This document shows, piece by piece, positions 54,811 through 64,000 of a DNA stretch of 64,000 nt (positions are counted from its first letter, which is position 1; the number at the start of each line of letters is the position of its first letter). The stretch is from assembly GCA_019671135.1 (NCBI GenBank), contig JAHRHY010000003.1, positions 1,736,001-1,800,000 of the forward strand. Direction: 5' to 3'. The notes under the pieces were generated by a model. The model did no database searches and was not told the DNA's origin. It saw only the letters and a program-made list of their open reading frames with translations. Origin of the DNA: Linnemannia hyalina. Taxonomy: Eukaryota; Mortierellomycota; Mortierellomycetes; Mortierellales; Mortierellaceae. The translations under genes were made by a program, and so were the position numbers.

Positions 54811-56610
54811 ATGGCGCGTAAAAGTAAGTTGACCTACTTTAAATAAACCCCCTGGCACTTCAAGGACAAAGAAATTGGTGCACTGTCATGCTGAACGGAT
54901 CTTAATACGTCCTGTGAAAAAAAACTGTAGACGTCAATGGTCAAAAGGCTAACATTTAGCATCGTCTCATATTATAGATATTACCTCGAGCCACGGAATC
55001 GTCGAGAGTGTGTATGGCGAATCCTTCGGTCAGCAGGGTAGAGCCCTAGGATCCAAAATCATCCGCGCCGATAACAAGAAGACTCAACCCAACTTCACCG
55101 CAGCCCCAGAATCAGGATCAGGATCGGCAAAGGCAAAGGCAAAGAAGAACAAGAAAAAGGGTGCTAGTAAAGGCAAATCGGGAGCAGCAGGAGCAGGAGG
55201 CGCCAATGGAAAGAAAGCAGGAGTGCCAAACGAGCCTCTGGTGTTGGACCCTGCGGCGATCAAGAAGCGTCAAAGAAAAGCCAAGGAGGCTTTTCGGACT
55301 GGACGCGTCTTACTGGAGAAACTTGTTGAGGGGTCGGATCTGGTGCTTGTTGTCCTGGATGCTAGGGACCCCCAGCGGTGTCGATCGACGTTTTTGGAGC
55401 AGTTGGTCAAGAAATTGGGCAAGAGTCTGGTGTTTGTCTTGAATAAGACAGGTAAGGGGATCGATAATGGTTTCTGTGGTTCGTTGTGAAGGGAGATTCA
55501 AGGATTGTAGTCCTTGAAAGAGAGAGAAGATATGCGGTGCTAATTATTGTTCTTTTGTGCTTTCTAGATCTGGTGCCGAGGCATAATGTGGAGCGTTGGT
55601 TGGAAGTCCTGCGCCAAGAATACGCGGCCGTGGCATTCAACGCCGTGGAAGAGTCACCCAACAGCAGCGCCGACGCGCTCGCACAACTCGTGAAAGCCCA
55701 AGCTACCACCTCCAGCGACAACACCAAACCATCGATCGCAGTCGGAATCGTCGGCTTCCCCAGCGTCGGTCGCGCATCCGTCCTCCGATCCCTCCGACAG
55801 TCCAAGGAACTTGCATCCAACAGTAGTATGGTCAAGTTTTATGTCAACCTAGGAGCACTCTTGAACAAGGGCGGTCACGGGCCCATCGACTCGATGCTCA
55901 GATCCAAGCTCCTCCCCGGGGAGGACCTCGTCGCCGCTACAGCCTCGATCCTCATGCGGTGTAAACAACAGACCCTCATGATCACCTATTCCGTCCCTCG
56001 GTTTGATACCGGGTTCGAATGTTTGGCAGCCCTCTCAAGACAGCAAGGGCATTTATTCAAGGGTGGGATTCCGGATACCTTAACCACTGCACGGTCATTC
56101 CTGAGAGAGTTGGGATCTGGAAAGTCACCTTTCTTTACCAACCCTCCTGCTGTGAAGAGGACGATGGAAGCGGTTGGGTATGGGTTGAGTGCGGAGGATG
56201 ATGGGTTTGTGTTGGATGAGATGGTGTTTTCGGGCGAGACGGCAGGGTTCTCGTTTGTGCTTGCTGCTCAGAAGGGGGTGGAGGAGGATCCAGAAGATAG
56301 TGGTGATGAGGTGGAAGAGGAAATGGAGGCGCCCATGTTGGTCCCAGCTGTTAAGGAGAAGCAGAGCAAGTCCAAAAAGCAGGCAACTCCAGAGCCGGAT
56401 ATGGGTGATGATGAGGACGAAGACGCGGACGAAGCAGAAGAGGAGGAGGAGGAGGAAGAGAAAGAGATCGCTCCTATCACTCCTATCACGACGAAACGCG
56501 GTGCAAAGTCGGCTCCTGTCCAGAAACGACCTGTCAAGAAGGCCAAGAAGTCTGCAGCAGCCTCTGAAGAAGATGGCAGCGCGCCTTACGCCTTTGGCGA
56601 GTTTGCATAA
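54811..56610 (+). CDS. GNL3/nucleostemin-like circularly permuted GTPase family protein, GTP site degraded
   Basis: Three exons (54811-54823, 54978-55451, 55568-56610), 509 residues, starting only 115 bases after the PKC1 stop. A basic N-terminal region (KAKAKKNKKKG) precedes the permuted GTPase domain: VLVVLDARDPQRCR, the G4 motif NKTD rebuilt across an intron, then the G1 position, read here as GFPSVGRAS where family members have GFPNVGKSS. The P-loop Lys is thus Arg and the following Ser is Ala. No DxPG-type G3 motif follows. Later text (MITYSVPRFDTGFECLAAL, GGIPDTLTTARSFLREL, FFTNPP) matches the domain that follows the GTPase in nucleostemin. The tail is acidic, then basic. Family members act in nucleolar 60S assembly; here GTP binding looks lost or weak. 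Confidence 0.85.
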
Positions 56611-56773
56611 TTCAATCGCTAACTCACTCATTAAAACCGGCATATTGTCTTCATTTGTTGTTTTTTGTTTGTTCATTCGTTTTCTTTTTTTTATACAATG
56701 CGTTTAAATATCTACATAACTCGCTCTTTTCGATCTGCTCATGTTCATCCGTCTTCCTTCAAAGAAGATCAAT

Positions 56774-58150
56774 CTACTTGGTCCTAATGGTAACGGATCC
56801 ATCTTCGCAACCAAAATAAGCAACCTCAGCCATGTTACAGAACAATCCAACCTCAACAACACCAGTGATCAACTTGATGTCCCTCAAGCACTTAACGGGG
56901 TCGTTGATGAGGCCGAAAGGAGCATCGATGATAAAGTTGCCATTGTCGGTGACGACGGGGCCAGCCTTGGCGACAGCCATGCGCAGCTTGGCGTCGTTGG
57001 ATCCTTGTGCCTGAAGCTTCTTGAGAACTGCTCTCCATGCGAATGGGACGACCTCGACTGGGACTCCCTTCAACCACTATTTTGGATGGAGAGAAAAAAT
57101 ACAAGATGTTTGTTTTGATGTGAGTCAACGAGAAATCAAACGTCGCAATTAATTTTTTTTCAGCGGCAGGCAAACATCTGGATCACTCTTCTCTTTTCTT
57201 TGTGTAAGCAACAAAAAGAACGGTACCTGCTCACCAAGGACTTTGGAGTCCTTGCGGTAATCGGCAACAATCACAAACTTCTTGGCAGCCTCGGCAACAA
57301 CCTTCTCCTGGAGGTGGGCAGCTCCACCACCCTTGATGGCGTTCAACTGTGCGTCGACCTCATCTGCTCCATCGATCGTCACATCGATATCTGGGTACCT
57401 ATTTTACAAGTAGGTGTAACAACAACGGTAGAAAAAAAAGTTAAATAAACAATGAAGAGGCCTGAAAGCACATGAAAGGACTACTTTCCTTCTCCAAAAG
57501 CAGTTCCCCGCTTTTAGGTCTCCGATCTGTTCTTTTTCGGAGTAGCAAGCTCCTGTGAGAAGTAGTCCGGGGTCCAAGAGTTGTTGTAGAAGAGGAATGC
57601 GTCGTGTGAAAGAAGTGACCTGGGATCCCAGTTTTTGAAGTATAGACACGGAGGAGTAGGCAAGGGTCATCCATATTTGGTTCACCTCCGATTTTCACGA
57701 GGCTTTAGTTCCGTTTTTTAGTTGTTGTCGACCGTCAATCCTCCTCCTTGGTAGCCATCTCATGTGCGGTCCTAGTTGCGGCACTGATCACTCCCACGCC
57801 ATCTCCTGCGATCTCAATTGATCCAAATTATCGCGGGAGACCAAAACCCCTCAGCCTATAAAGGCCGTTCAGGATCCAAGCATCGACCAACGCCTGAAAC
57901 AAAAGAAAACTTACTGCTCAACGTCACCAACGGTAAGACCACCATCCAACAAGAGTCCACGGGACTGGAATGAAGTAGGGATAAAGACGGTCTTAGCGTT
58001 TAACTCGGGGTCGCGCTGGAGAAGACGCGCAACGACATGGACGACGGTCGATCCGGAGCCGACTCCAATGACCCTGTGGGTGGGGAGGACATGCTCGTCG
58101 ACGGCCTGGTAGGCGGCCTTTTGCTTTGCTTGTTCGATGAGGGAGGTCAT
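56774..58150 (-). CDS. RKI1: Ribose-5-phosphate isomerase A
   Basis: Interconverts ribose-5-phosphate and ribulose-5-phosphate in the non-oxidative pentose phosphate pathway. Three exons (58150-57915, 57398-57227, 57076-56774), 236 residues, the usual family length. Hallmarks are [22 protein letters not shown], the catalytic region [11 protein letters not shown], the lysine-containing [13 protein letters not shown] and NFIIDAPFG near the C-terminus. The start at 58150 ([14 protein letters not shown]) is canonical. The frame continues upstream to an ATG at 58318 (MFRKLPCC), which would add 56 Ser-rich residues and could give a mitochondrial form. The first intron is 516 nt. It is convergent with the GNL3-like gene, 163 bases apart. 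Confidence 0.96.
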
Positions 58151-58441
58151 TTTGGGGTATGTGGCTAGGGTTGAGGGAGAGGATCTGAAGTTGGAAGTGG
58201 TGCTTGAATGAGAGAGGAGGAAAGGGGAGAGAAAAGAAAGAGGAGAAGTAGAAGGAGAGGAAAGAAACAGTACGGAATGAAAAGTCGTAATTCTGCAACA
58301 AGGCAACTTGCGAAACATTGACGTCGTGTTTGGTAACAAAGAATGCAAAAGAAAACAATCAGCCCCGTCCTGCAAACGACGAGTCAGACAAAGAGGCAGC
58401 AAAAATAAAAACATTTGATAAATCACAGCGGCAAAAGATTA
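58151..58441. other. RKI1 upstream region
   Basis: Purine-rich plus strand (pyrimidine-rich leader of RKI1) at 58190-58270. The pol III terminator of the adjacent tRNA (TTTT on the minus strand) lies near 58431-58436. Confidence 0.5.
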
Positions 58442-58513
58442 TTCCCAGTCCGGGGATCGAACCCGGGCCTTGTCGGTGAGAGCGACAAATCCTGACCACT
58501 GGACCAACTAGGA
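58442..58513 (-). tRNA. tRNA-Glu (anticodon CTC)
   Basis: 72-nt cloverleaf on the minus strand without intron. The acceptor stem TCCTAGT pairs with ACTGGGA, followed by discriminator A. The B box GGTTCGATCCC is intact, the D arm reads GGTCCAGTGGTCAGGA and the anticodon loop CTCTCAC sits on a TGTCG/CGACA stem, giving anticodon CTC. A T run follows as pol III terminator. All stems pair, so it looks functional. Confidence 0.96.
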
Positions 58514-58563
58514 ACTTATGCTGTTAATGATATTTTTATGTGTTCTACATGTAATCTAGACAC

Positions 58564-58596
58564 GCCACCAACATAACATCAACTACAATTGGTGGC
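58564..58596. repeat. Short inverted repeat beside tRNA-Glu
   Basis: GCCACCAA at 58564-58571 and TTGGTGGC at 58589-58596 form a perfect 8-bp inverted repeat with a 17-nt loop, 50 bases upstream of the tRNA gene and at the border of the retroelement remnant. Confidence 0.6.
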
Positions 58597-58599
58597 AAA

Positions 58600-59230
58600 A
58601 AATGATCTCATTTTGCCTGGTTTTCGGACCCGTGATGGTTTCTGCCCGTGTACGCGGTGTTCCGGACCCCAATGTCCATCGCCAAGACAGGTGTACGAAA
58701 AAAAAAAAACATCGCCAAGACAGTCCTGCACAAGTTTGTTGGCTACCTGGAGGCGCAGGCCTCGGAGCTGATCTGGAGACCTCGGTGCTCCGCGACGATC
58801 GCGTGGGAGCAGACCCAGGGTATCTCTGCCAAGAACAAGACATCCAAGTACACAGGCCCCCGAGGTGACTGGAGTCAAGGATACGGTTACATCACCCACG
58901 ATGGTTTCTGCCCGTGTGGAGTTTCGCTAGCCACACATTATGAAAGAAGGTGCCCTGGAACGACCAAGGACCCACGCGCTGCTGATGGGCGGTTGTTGGA
59001 GAGTTTGTCAGGAAGGAGGAGGTTGTCAATGATGGAGAGGATGGTAAGAATCTCCTTCATTCGTTTCTAGTTTTATTTTCTTCCGTTTAAGCCGTGAAAG
59101 CAGCGATACTTGTTGTGCAGAGCCAGGTTCGGACCGGACTGCAACTGATGGATGGTGCACTGAAGAGTTTATTGTTTGTAACCCCTTCCAATAAAAAATT
59201 GTGTAGCCAAAAAAAAAGAAAAAAAAAAAA
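58600..59230 (+). mobile_element. Decayed, 5'-truncated retroelement remnant with poly(A) tail
   Basis: A coding-like frame up to 59070 reads KFVGYLEAQASELIW, WEQTQGISAKNK, GPRGDWSQGYGY and DGFCPCGVSLATHYE, like the C-terminal, Cys-containing end of a non-LTR reverse transcriptase protein; this recognition is from memory and needs a search. The frame meets a TGA near 58633 upstream. After the stop at 59068-59070 comes an untranslated stretch, AATAAA at 59190 and an A tract at 59209-59230 with one G, as expected for a reverse-transcribed, polyadenylated RNA. The frame also carries an insertion with a 14-bp duplication (58677-58723). The element lies head to head with tRNA-Glu, about 90 bases from its 5' end. 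Confidence 0.6.
58677..58723 (+). repeat. 14-bp direct repeat flanking a 19-nt A-tailed insert
   Basis: CATCGCCAAGACAG occurs at 58677-58690 and 58710-58723. Between them are GTGTACG and twelve A's. This has the form of a target-site duplication around an extremely short, A-tailed retro-insertion. The 33 added bases keep the host reading frame. Confidence 0.75.
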
Positions 59231-59672
59231 GCTAGGGAAAAAAAGATTTAAAAAAAAATCCTTCGTCGTTAATTCATGGCCTTTGCCATTCATTCATAGC
59301 TACCAAGGATATAATCGCTCGGAAAGACTTATAAGAATGCAAACCACAGAAAAAGATGATGAGAATATGAAGGGGTCGCTGAACGAGAATGAAAAGGATA
59401 GGCTAACTTAACTTAACTCTGTTCCCATTTTTTTCCTACTTCTGTCGCCTTGTTCTGTAGACATGTGTTGCCGTATTGGTTTCGTACCGTCAAGGGAGCA
59501 ATCGTCCATGAAGACGTGAAACTGAGCTGAGTATCATCGAGATGACACGAAGCATCTATTTATTACTTTACTTGGACATGGTAACACATCTGTAAGATAG
59601 AAAGTGCAGTTTTAAGTGAAGGTAGAGAGGGGAGGAGAGGAGAGTGGAGAAAGAGAGAAAGGTGGGTATTTA
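59231..59672. other. Intergenic region after the retroelement remnant
   Basis: AT-rich sequence with further A runs at 59237-59255, and the 3' flank of the membrane protein gene. No gene is seen. Confidence 0.5.
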
Positions 59673-62600
59673 TTATGTGTGATCACGATTGCGGTTACGC
59701 TCGCGCTCCCGCTCACGTTCACGAGGGATAGGACGGGGCAAGGAAACCAGTTTAGGCGTCACTGGACTCATCGTGCCCGGAGACCCTACCATCGCCTGTA
59801 CATCGTCATACCGACTCGGCACCTGCTGTTGATACTGGTGGTACTGTTCATCTTGTCGCGGTTGTTGCTGTCGACGAGTTGGTCTTGATGGAGCCAGAGC
59901 AGCAAGTTGACTAGAAGGCGACGTAGGTGAAGCTGGAGCAGAGCGATTCCGTTGTGGTTTCATTGCAACCATCTTGGGTGGCATGGGAAAGTCACCGGCA
60001 AAGTGGGTGTCGGTCTCTGATGGGACCGGCGATGGAGAGTGGGTGGTTGTTGTAGCCGCTACAAGCCTAGAAGATCCAGCAGCGGGTGCGTATGGAGATG
60101 TGGGGGATGTAGGTGATGCTGGGTTAGAGTAACCGTGCTGGTGCTGAAGTTGTTGGAGTTGTTGCTGTTGTTGTTGTTGGAGGAGGAAAAATGGGTCTCG
60201 GTATTCAATCTTGTAGGAGCCATAGTCACGATGGTCGGCGTATCTCTGTGAAGATGAGGGTGAGGACTCCTTGGGGAATGTCGGACTAGTAGGTGATTTG
60301 TGCGGCGCGGGACCATCCGTTCTCTTTTTTCGTGGCCGAGAAGCCGCACGACTGGAAGGATTGGATTGCTGCTGTTGGTTCAGATGGGATTGCTGGGATT
60401 GATGATCGCTGTCTATTGTCGAAGTCGATGGTCTAGGTTGCTTTGGGGATGCTGGCTGAGATGAGGATGAGAACGAAGGGCGAGGGTAGCTGACAGATGT
60501 ATCGCTCCGCGATTGACTCCGGCTATGACTGTGACCATAACTGCTGTTACCAAGTGTTGCTGAGGAGGCTGTCTCAAGTGGCCGCGATCCAGTAATACTC
60601 GCAGGTGAACCGTTAGGTGTCGACTTTGAAGACATTTGGAGGTATGCTTGCTGCTCCTCTGAAGACTCGTGGTGGTGAAGCGGCTGTCGATCGTCATAGT
60701 CGTTTGGGACGGAAAATTTGTATATGGATCCCTTTCGACTTGGTGGATCGGCTGATCGTGGATTAGGCGTTCCGGGAGCACTCGTCGACCTGTAGACCGC
60801 TGCCGCGTTTTGGAGCTTCTGGAGGTTGGCTGTTGAAAAAGCTGAGGGTATTGTAGGGTTGGGTGGAATGACAGTAGCAGGTCCAGCAAGATAGACGGTC
60901 GAGTTGGCAGGGTAGAGGGAGACTCGACTTGAGCTTCCTTCTGATCGCAGCGAGTAGCCACTGGCATGTCTCGACACTCCTCCTGGTCTCCGTTGTTGAT
61001 TACTGCTTCTCTTCTTGTGCTCGCCGATAAGTGTTCCTGGCATTGACGATGGTGCCATTGAAGGTGTGAGGGCGCTTTCTGAGGCCTGTCCGCGATCGTG
61101 GAATCGAGGCCGGTTCTTGTTGTCCATTGTTAGAAGGTCAATAGTATCCTCCTTGACTGGGACCTTTACATCATCGTTGAATGGAATATCGTCGGTGGGT
61201 GACCTTGTCTGTGTAGTTCTCCTACTGCGACGTCGTCGTATCCGCCAGATAGCCAGTCCTACCACAAGCAAAATAACAACAGCTGCTGCCGCAATTCCTC
61301 CGATGATTCCCATGCTCAGACCTTGGGAAGGCACTGTGGTCGCTGCTGAAGGATCGACAAGGGCAGGTCCCGTCCATGTTCCCGAGATCACGTCGAAGAT
61401 GTGGATGGCATTTGGCACTGCTCCCCCATAGACGACAATCCTGCTGTTCAGACTGGTGAAGGATTGGGTGACATGGAAGAGAGGCGAAAATCCTTTGACG
61501 GGTGTCCGAGTGAGGGTGAGAGTGGGGATGCGGGGGTCGATCGAGTACACCGAAACGACTCCTTGTTCACTCTATTCGCATAGACAAATAACAATATTCG
61601 GGTTAATAGGGAACAGGCAGCCTTGGCTAGGAGTAAAATCATCAATAGTACCTCTGTGCAGATATAGATCTTGGAACACAATCGTAGATATAGATGTGCT
61701 GAGCTAAACATGTTGTGTTATGTTGGGATGTGTAGTATGTGATACTTGTGCATGGTGTGAGCATGGGGCAGGGATCAAAGATGGGGATTTTTCTTTTGGA
61801 GGAGCAAGAGCAAAGAGCAAAGAGAGGTGTAACGTATTTTGGAATGGGTACCTTGTCCAAAATAAAGGCAGCAAAGGCCGTGGTCACTGGGACAGCATCG
61901 ACTGTGAGAGTATTGTTGTTCATGTTTAGCGGGCTGGGCTTGCCGAGGGTTACCAGTGTATCAGTTGTTGTCAGGTTCCTGTCTGGTCGCTTGTTGCCTG
62001 TTGCGCGGTATATTGATCCTGTGGATCCAGACTGGTCGATATAGAAGAGGAGACCGTTGCCGTAGTTGTTTGCGTCTGGAGCGATGGCGCCCACCGTCAG
62101 GAGCGGTTCAGAGCCCACAATGGTCAGACTGGACAGAGGAGGAACAAATGAAATGGAATGGATGGGGAGAGCCACACAGAGGGGAGCGAGGGAGTACAAA
62201 AAATACAATGCAGACAAAGAGGCAGGAAAGAGAAAAGAGAAAAGAGAAAAGACAAAAGACAAAAGACAAAAGACAATGAGTAAAGGGAAAGTTGTTCCTG
62301 TTTTCCTGATTGATTGGCTAATTGCGCTTTGCTTATTAAAATTCAGGCACATACACTCTAAGCGAAAAAAACACTCACTCTTTTGATCCTGCCTCACTCC
62401 TGCTTCCAATGCGGAGGTACTGCCATGTCTTGGGTTGACCTCCAGCCCTGGCTACGAACCAATTCCAACCATTTGTTGAACCCACAGGACTGAACATCTT
62501 GGGAGTCAAAAAGTTCGAGGCTGCTTCGGTGGTCGTCTCAAAGGTTACCCAGGTGCCATTGGGGTAGAATTGTGTCTGGACACCGTTCCCGAACTGGACG

Positions 62601-62917
62601 ATTGTAATGGACGGAGGAAAAGAAGGGACAGGTGTAAGTGCAGGGGCGGTTGTGTTGGTGGCGGGGGGAGGAGAGGGTTGAGAGGAAGGAGTGTCGCCTA
62701 AGTATGGATAGCAGCCTAGACTGGAACTGGCATCCCAACTAGCCTCGGTGGAAGTGGAGGTTGAAGAGACGAGTTTTGAAGTGGGGGCGAGGGGATCGGA
62801 GAGGTTGATGAGATGTGCTTCGAGTGTGCCGGGTTTGGGGACGCCGAACAGGAAGGCGTTCTGGCCAGCGCTGTCGGGGGCGATACAGGAAGAGATGAAG
62901 GTAGGAAGGTCGGCCAT
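59673..62917 (-). CDS. Large single-pass membrane protein with disordered cytosolic tail
   Basis: Three exons (62917-62379, 62128-61852, 61571-59673), 904 residues. The first 370 residues read like a beta-rich extracellular domain (repeated short strands such as GNGLLFYIDQSG and NSRIVVYGGAVPNAIHIFDV, the latter kelch-like) with a Thr/Pro-rich insert. One transmembrane segment (MGIIGGIAAAAVVILLVVGLAIW) is followed by RIRRRRSRR, a stop-transfer signal placing the rest in the cytosol. The 500-residue tail is Ser/Pro/Gln-rich with SPTSP repeats and ends in an [14 protein letters not shown] run. The layout suggests a surface receptor or wall sensor; no family is certain. The start at 62917 gives no signal peptide, so a 5' exon may be missing. 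Confidence 0.75.
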
Positions 62918-63599
62918 CAGCGGTTGGAAGGGTGGTCGAAGGAGGCAGGGGAGGGGGTGGTTGCCATGGGGCGAGGAAAGGGGCCTCTAGGTGACAGTAT
63001 CTGTGAGAAGAAGAATGTGGGAGGAATAAGAGGGGTAGGGTGGAGGTAAGGACAGGGGGAAGAGGGAGAGAGGGAATGGTGGAAGAGAGAGAGAGAGAGA
63101 GTGAAGGACCTGAGATAAATTAAAAAGAGACAAGAAAAATGAAGGAATTGAAGAAGGAGGATGAATTGCAAGGCCGTACGAGAGAGGAGAGAAAAGAAGA
63201 ATTGAGCTTCGAGTGCCACCACCCTTCATCCATTCATTGATTCAAATCGGGATACACACCCAGAAAAAACACACAGAGTGAAGTGCGGAAAGTGACAAAA
63301 AAAATGTCGACCGCTGAGAGCACCACCATCACTCGTCCCTTCCGGCTGTTCATCCCCAGTCCAGTCAAGCTAGCACATCGGTGTTCAAATAAACAATGCA
63401 CAAAGAGCTCCAAAGGAAAAAAAAATGCAAAGAAGTACTGTAGATGAGAGGGTGCACCGACAACAAATCTTTGATTGCCAATCTAAGAACCAGTTAGCCA
63501 TTACCAATTTGAATTCAACACCATACCGAATGAAGTGAACAATGTTGACTTAGTACACTTTCTAATTAGACCTGTGCAACCAACGGCCTCATTTAAAGC
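62918..63599. other. Upstream region of the membrane protein gene
   Basis: Pyrimidine-rich on the minus strand up to about 63200, typical of leaders here. A short minus-strand hydrophobic frame near 63100-63220 might contribute a signal-peptide exon, but no convincing splice pair is seen. Confidence 0.4.
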
Positions 63600-63601
63600 T
63601 T

Positions 63602-64000
63602 TCAGTTGCGGAAGTACCCCAGCTCATTATCGTCAATTGAAGGAAGGAAAGTGGACACCACGGGGTCAATAATGGCACCGGGGCAACGCTTCATGACCAA
63701 CTCTTGTCGCATGAGTACGCAAGAACAGTGCAGGGATCTCGACGCAACCCATCCAAAACACCCCCAAATAGAAAAAAAAGAAAAATAGAAATGCGTAAGA
63801 GAGGAAAAGCGATCCAGGCTCACAACAAAATACACCTCCTCATCTCTCTCTCTCTCTCTTTCTCTCAGAAGAAGCAAGAGGAAAACCCCACTCAGCTGCA
63901 TGTTTTCTAAAAGGCAGTGCGCTCTTTCTTACCGGAACTTGAATATTGTTCCTGGAACATGCTGTCGACTAGAACAGCGCCGATGGATTAATGAAAGATA
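63602..64000 (-). CDS. Probable 3' end of a gene running out of the window
   Basis: On the minus strand a terminal exon of about 120-145 nt (63602 to about 63745) encodes MRQELVMKRCPGAIIDPVVS and ends in ELGYFRN and a stop; its composition is that of ordinary protein. A GTAAGA donor at about 63935 ends a preceding exon whose text includes QHVPGTIFKFR in one frame; an acceptor GTCGAG near 63740 would join the two in frame. The first part of the gene is outside the window. The family is not recognised. Confidence 0.35.

Noticed and set aside
57399..57914. Long RKI1 intron considered as a separate small gene
   Set aside because: Frames inside it have no family likeness and the flanking exons join precisely through Gln-Tyr-Pro-Asp.
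61739..62386. Plus-strand frames over the membrane protein gene
   Set aside because: Antisense to exons 1 and 2 and introns of the minus-strand gene; no conserved features.

Overview
The window is nuclear DNA of a filamentous fungus, most likely an early-diverging lineage of the Mortierella type (Mucoromycota/Mortierellomycota). The fungal call rests on intron-rich protein-coding genes with short GT-AG introns, a fungal-type PKC1 (HR1-C2-C1-C1-kinase), a fungal PKA regulatory subunit, a mitochondrial ATP synthase f subunit, a KDEL receptor and long pyrimidine-rich leaders. The narrower placement is inference from the general look of the proteins and introns. No bacterial, plasmid or viral features were seen. 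Exon models below were built by hand from splice sites, reading frame and protein family conservation; exon sums are multiples of three for every multi-exon complete model.

Layout. 1.0-1.9 kb: ribosomal protein eS26 (+). 2.8-5.5 kb: membrane protein with polyQ and acidic tracts (+). 5.9-8.4 kb: secreted S41-type peptidase with a Thr/Lys repeat linker (-). 11.0-12.7 kb: KDEL receptor ERD2 (-). 13.6-15.0 kb: Ser-rich tail-anchored protein (-). 19.1-20.7 kb: dual-specificity phosphatase YVH1 (-), divergent from a DUF4604-like gene at 21.0-21.9 kb (+), which is tail to tail with an FHA-forkhead (FOXK-like) transcription factor at 21.9-24.8 kb (-). A 4.9 kb gene-free divergent region leads to the PKA regulatory subunit at 29.75-32.8 kb (+), which carries an unusually long first intron. 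33.4-34.6 kb: ATP synthase subunit f (-). 36.5-37.5 kb: RGS-domain protein (-), followed by about 10 kb without a recognisable gene. 47.6-49.4 kb: rhodanese/TrhO-like protein (-), divergent from PKC1 at 50.0-54.7 kb (+). 54.8-56.6 kb: GNL3/nucleostemin-like GTPase with a degraded GTP site (+). 56.8-58.15 kb: ribose-5-phosphate isomerase (-). 58.4-59.2 kb: tRNA-Glu(CTC) (-) next to a decayed, poly(A)-tailed retroelement remnant (+). 59.7-62.9 kb: large single-pass membrane protein (-). The last 400 bases probably hold the 3' end of another minus-strand gene.

Functionally the window is rich in signalling genes (PKA regulatory subunit, PKC1, RGS, YVH1, FOXK-like factor) mixed with housekeeping genes (eS26, ERD2, ATP17, RKI1, a GNL3-like protein, tRNA-Glu). 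Nothing indicates a biosynthetic cluster or an operon. Neighbouring genes appear to be linked mainly through shared promoters (YVH1/DUF4604-like, rhodanese/PKC1) and tight convergent ends. The most unusual observations are the GNL3-like protein that has lost GTP-binding residues, the retroelement remnant with a 14-bp duplication around a 19-nt A-tailed insert beside a tRNA gene, the extra 45 in-frame bases at the eS26 start, a GC-AG intron in PKC1, and a recurring GGTAC(T/C)GTAC motif in intergenic DNA.
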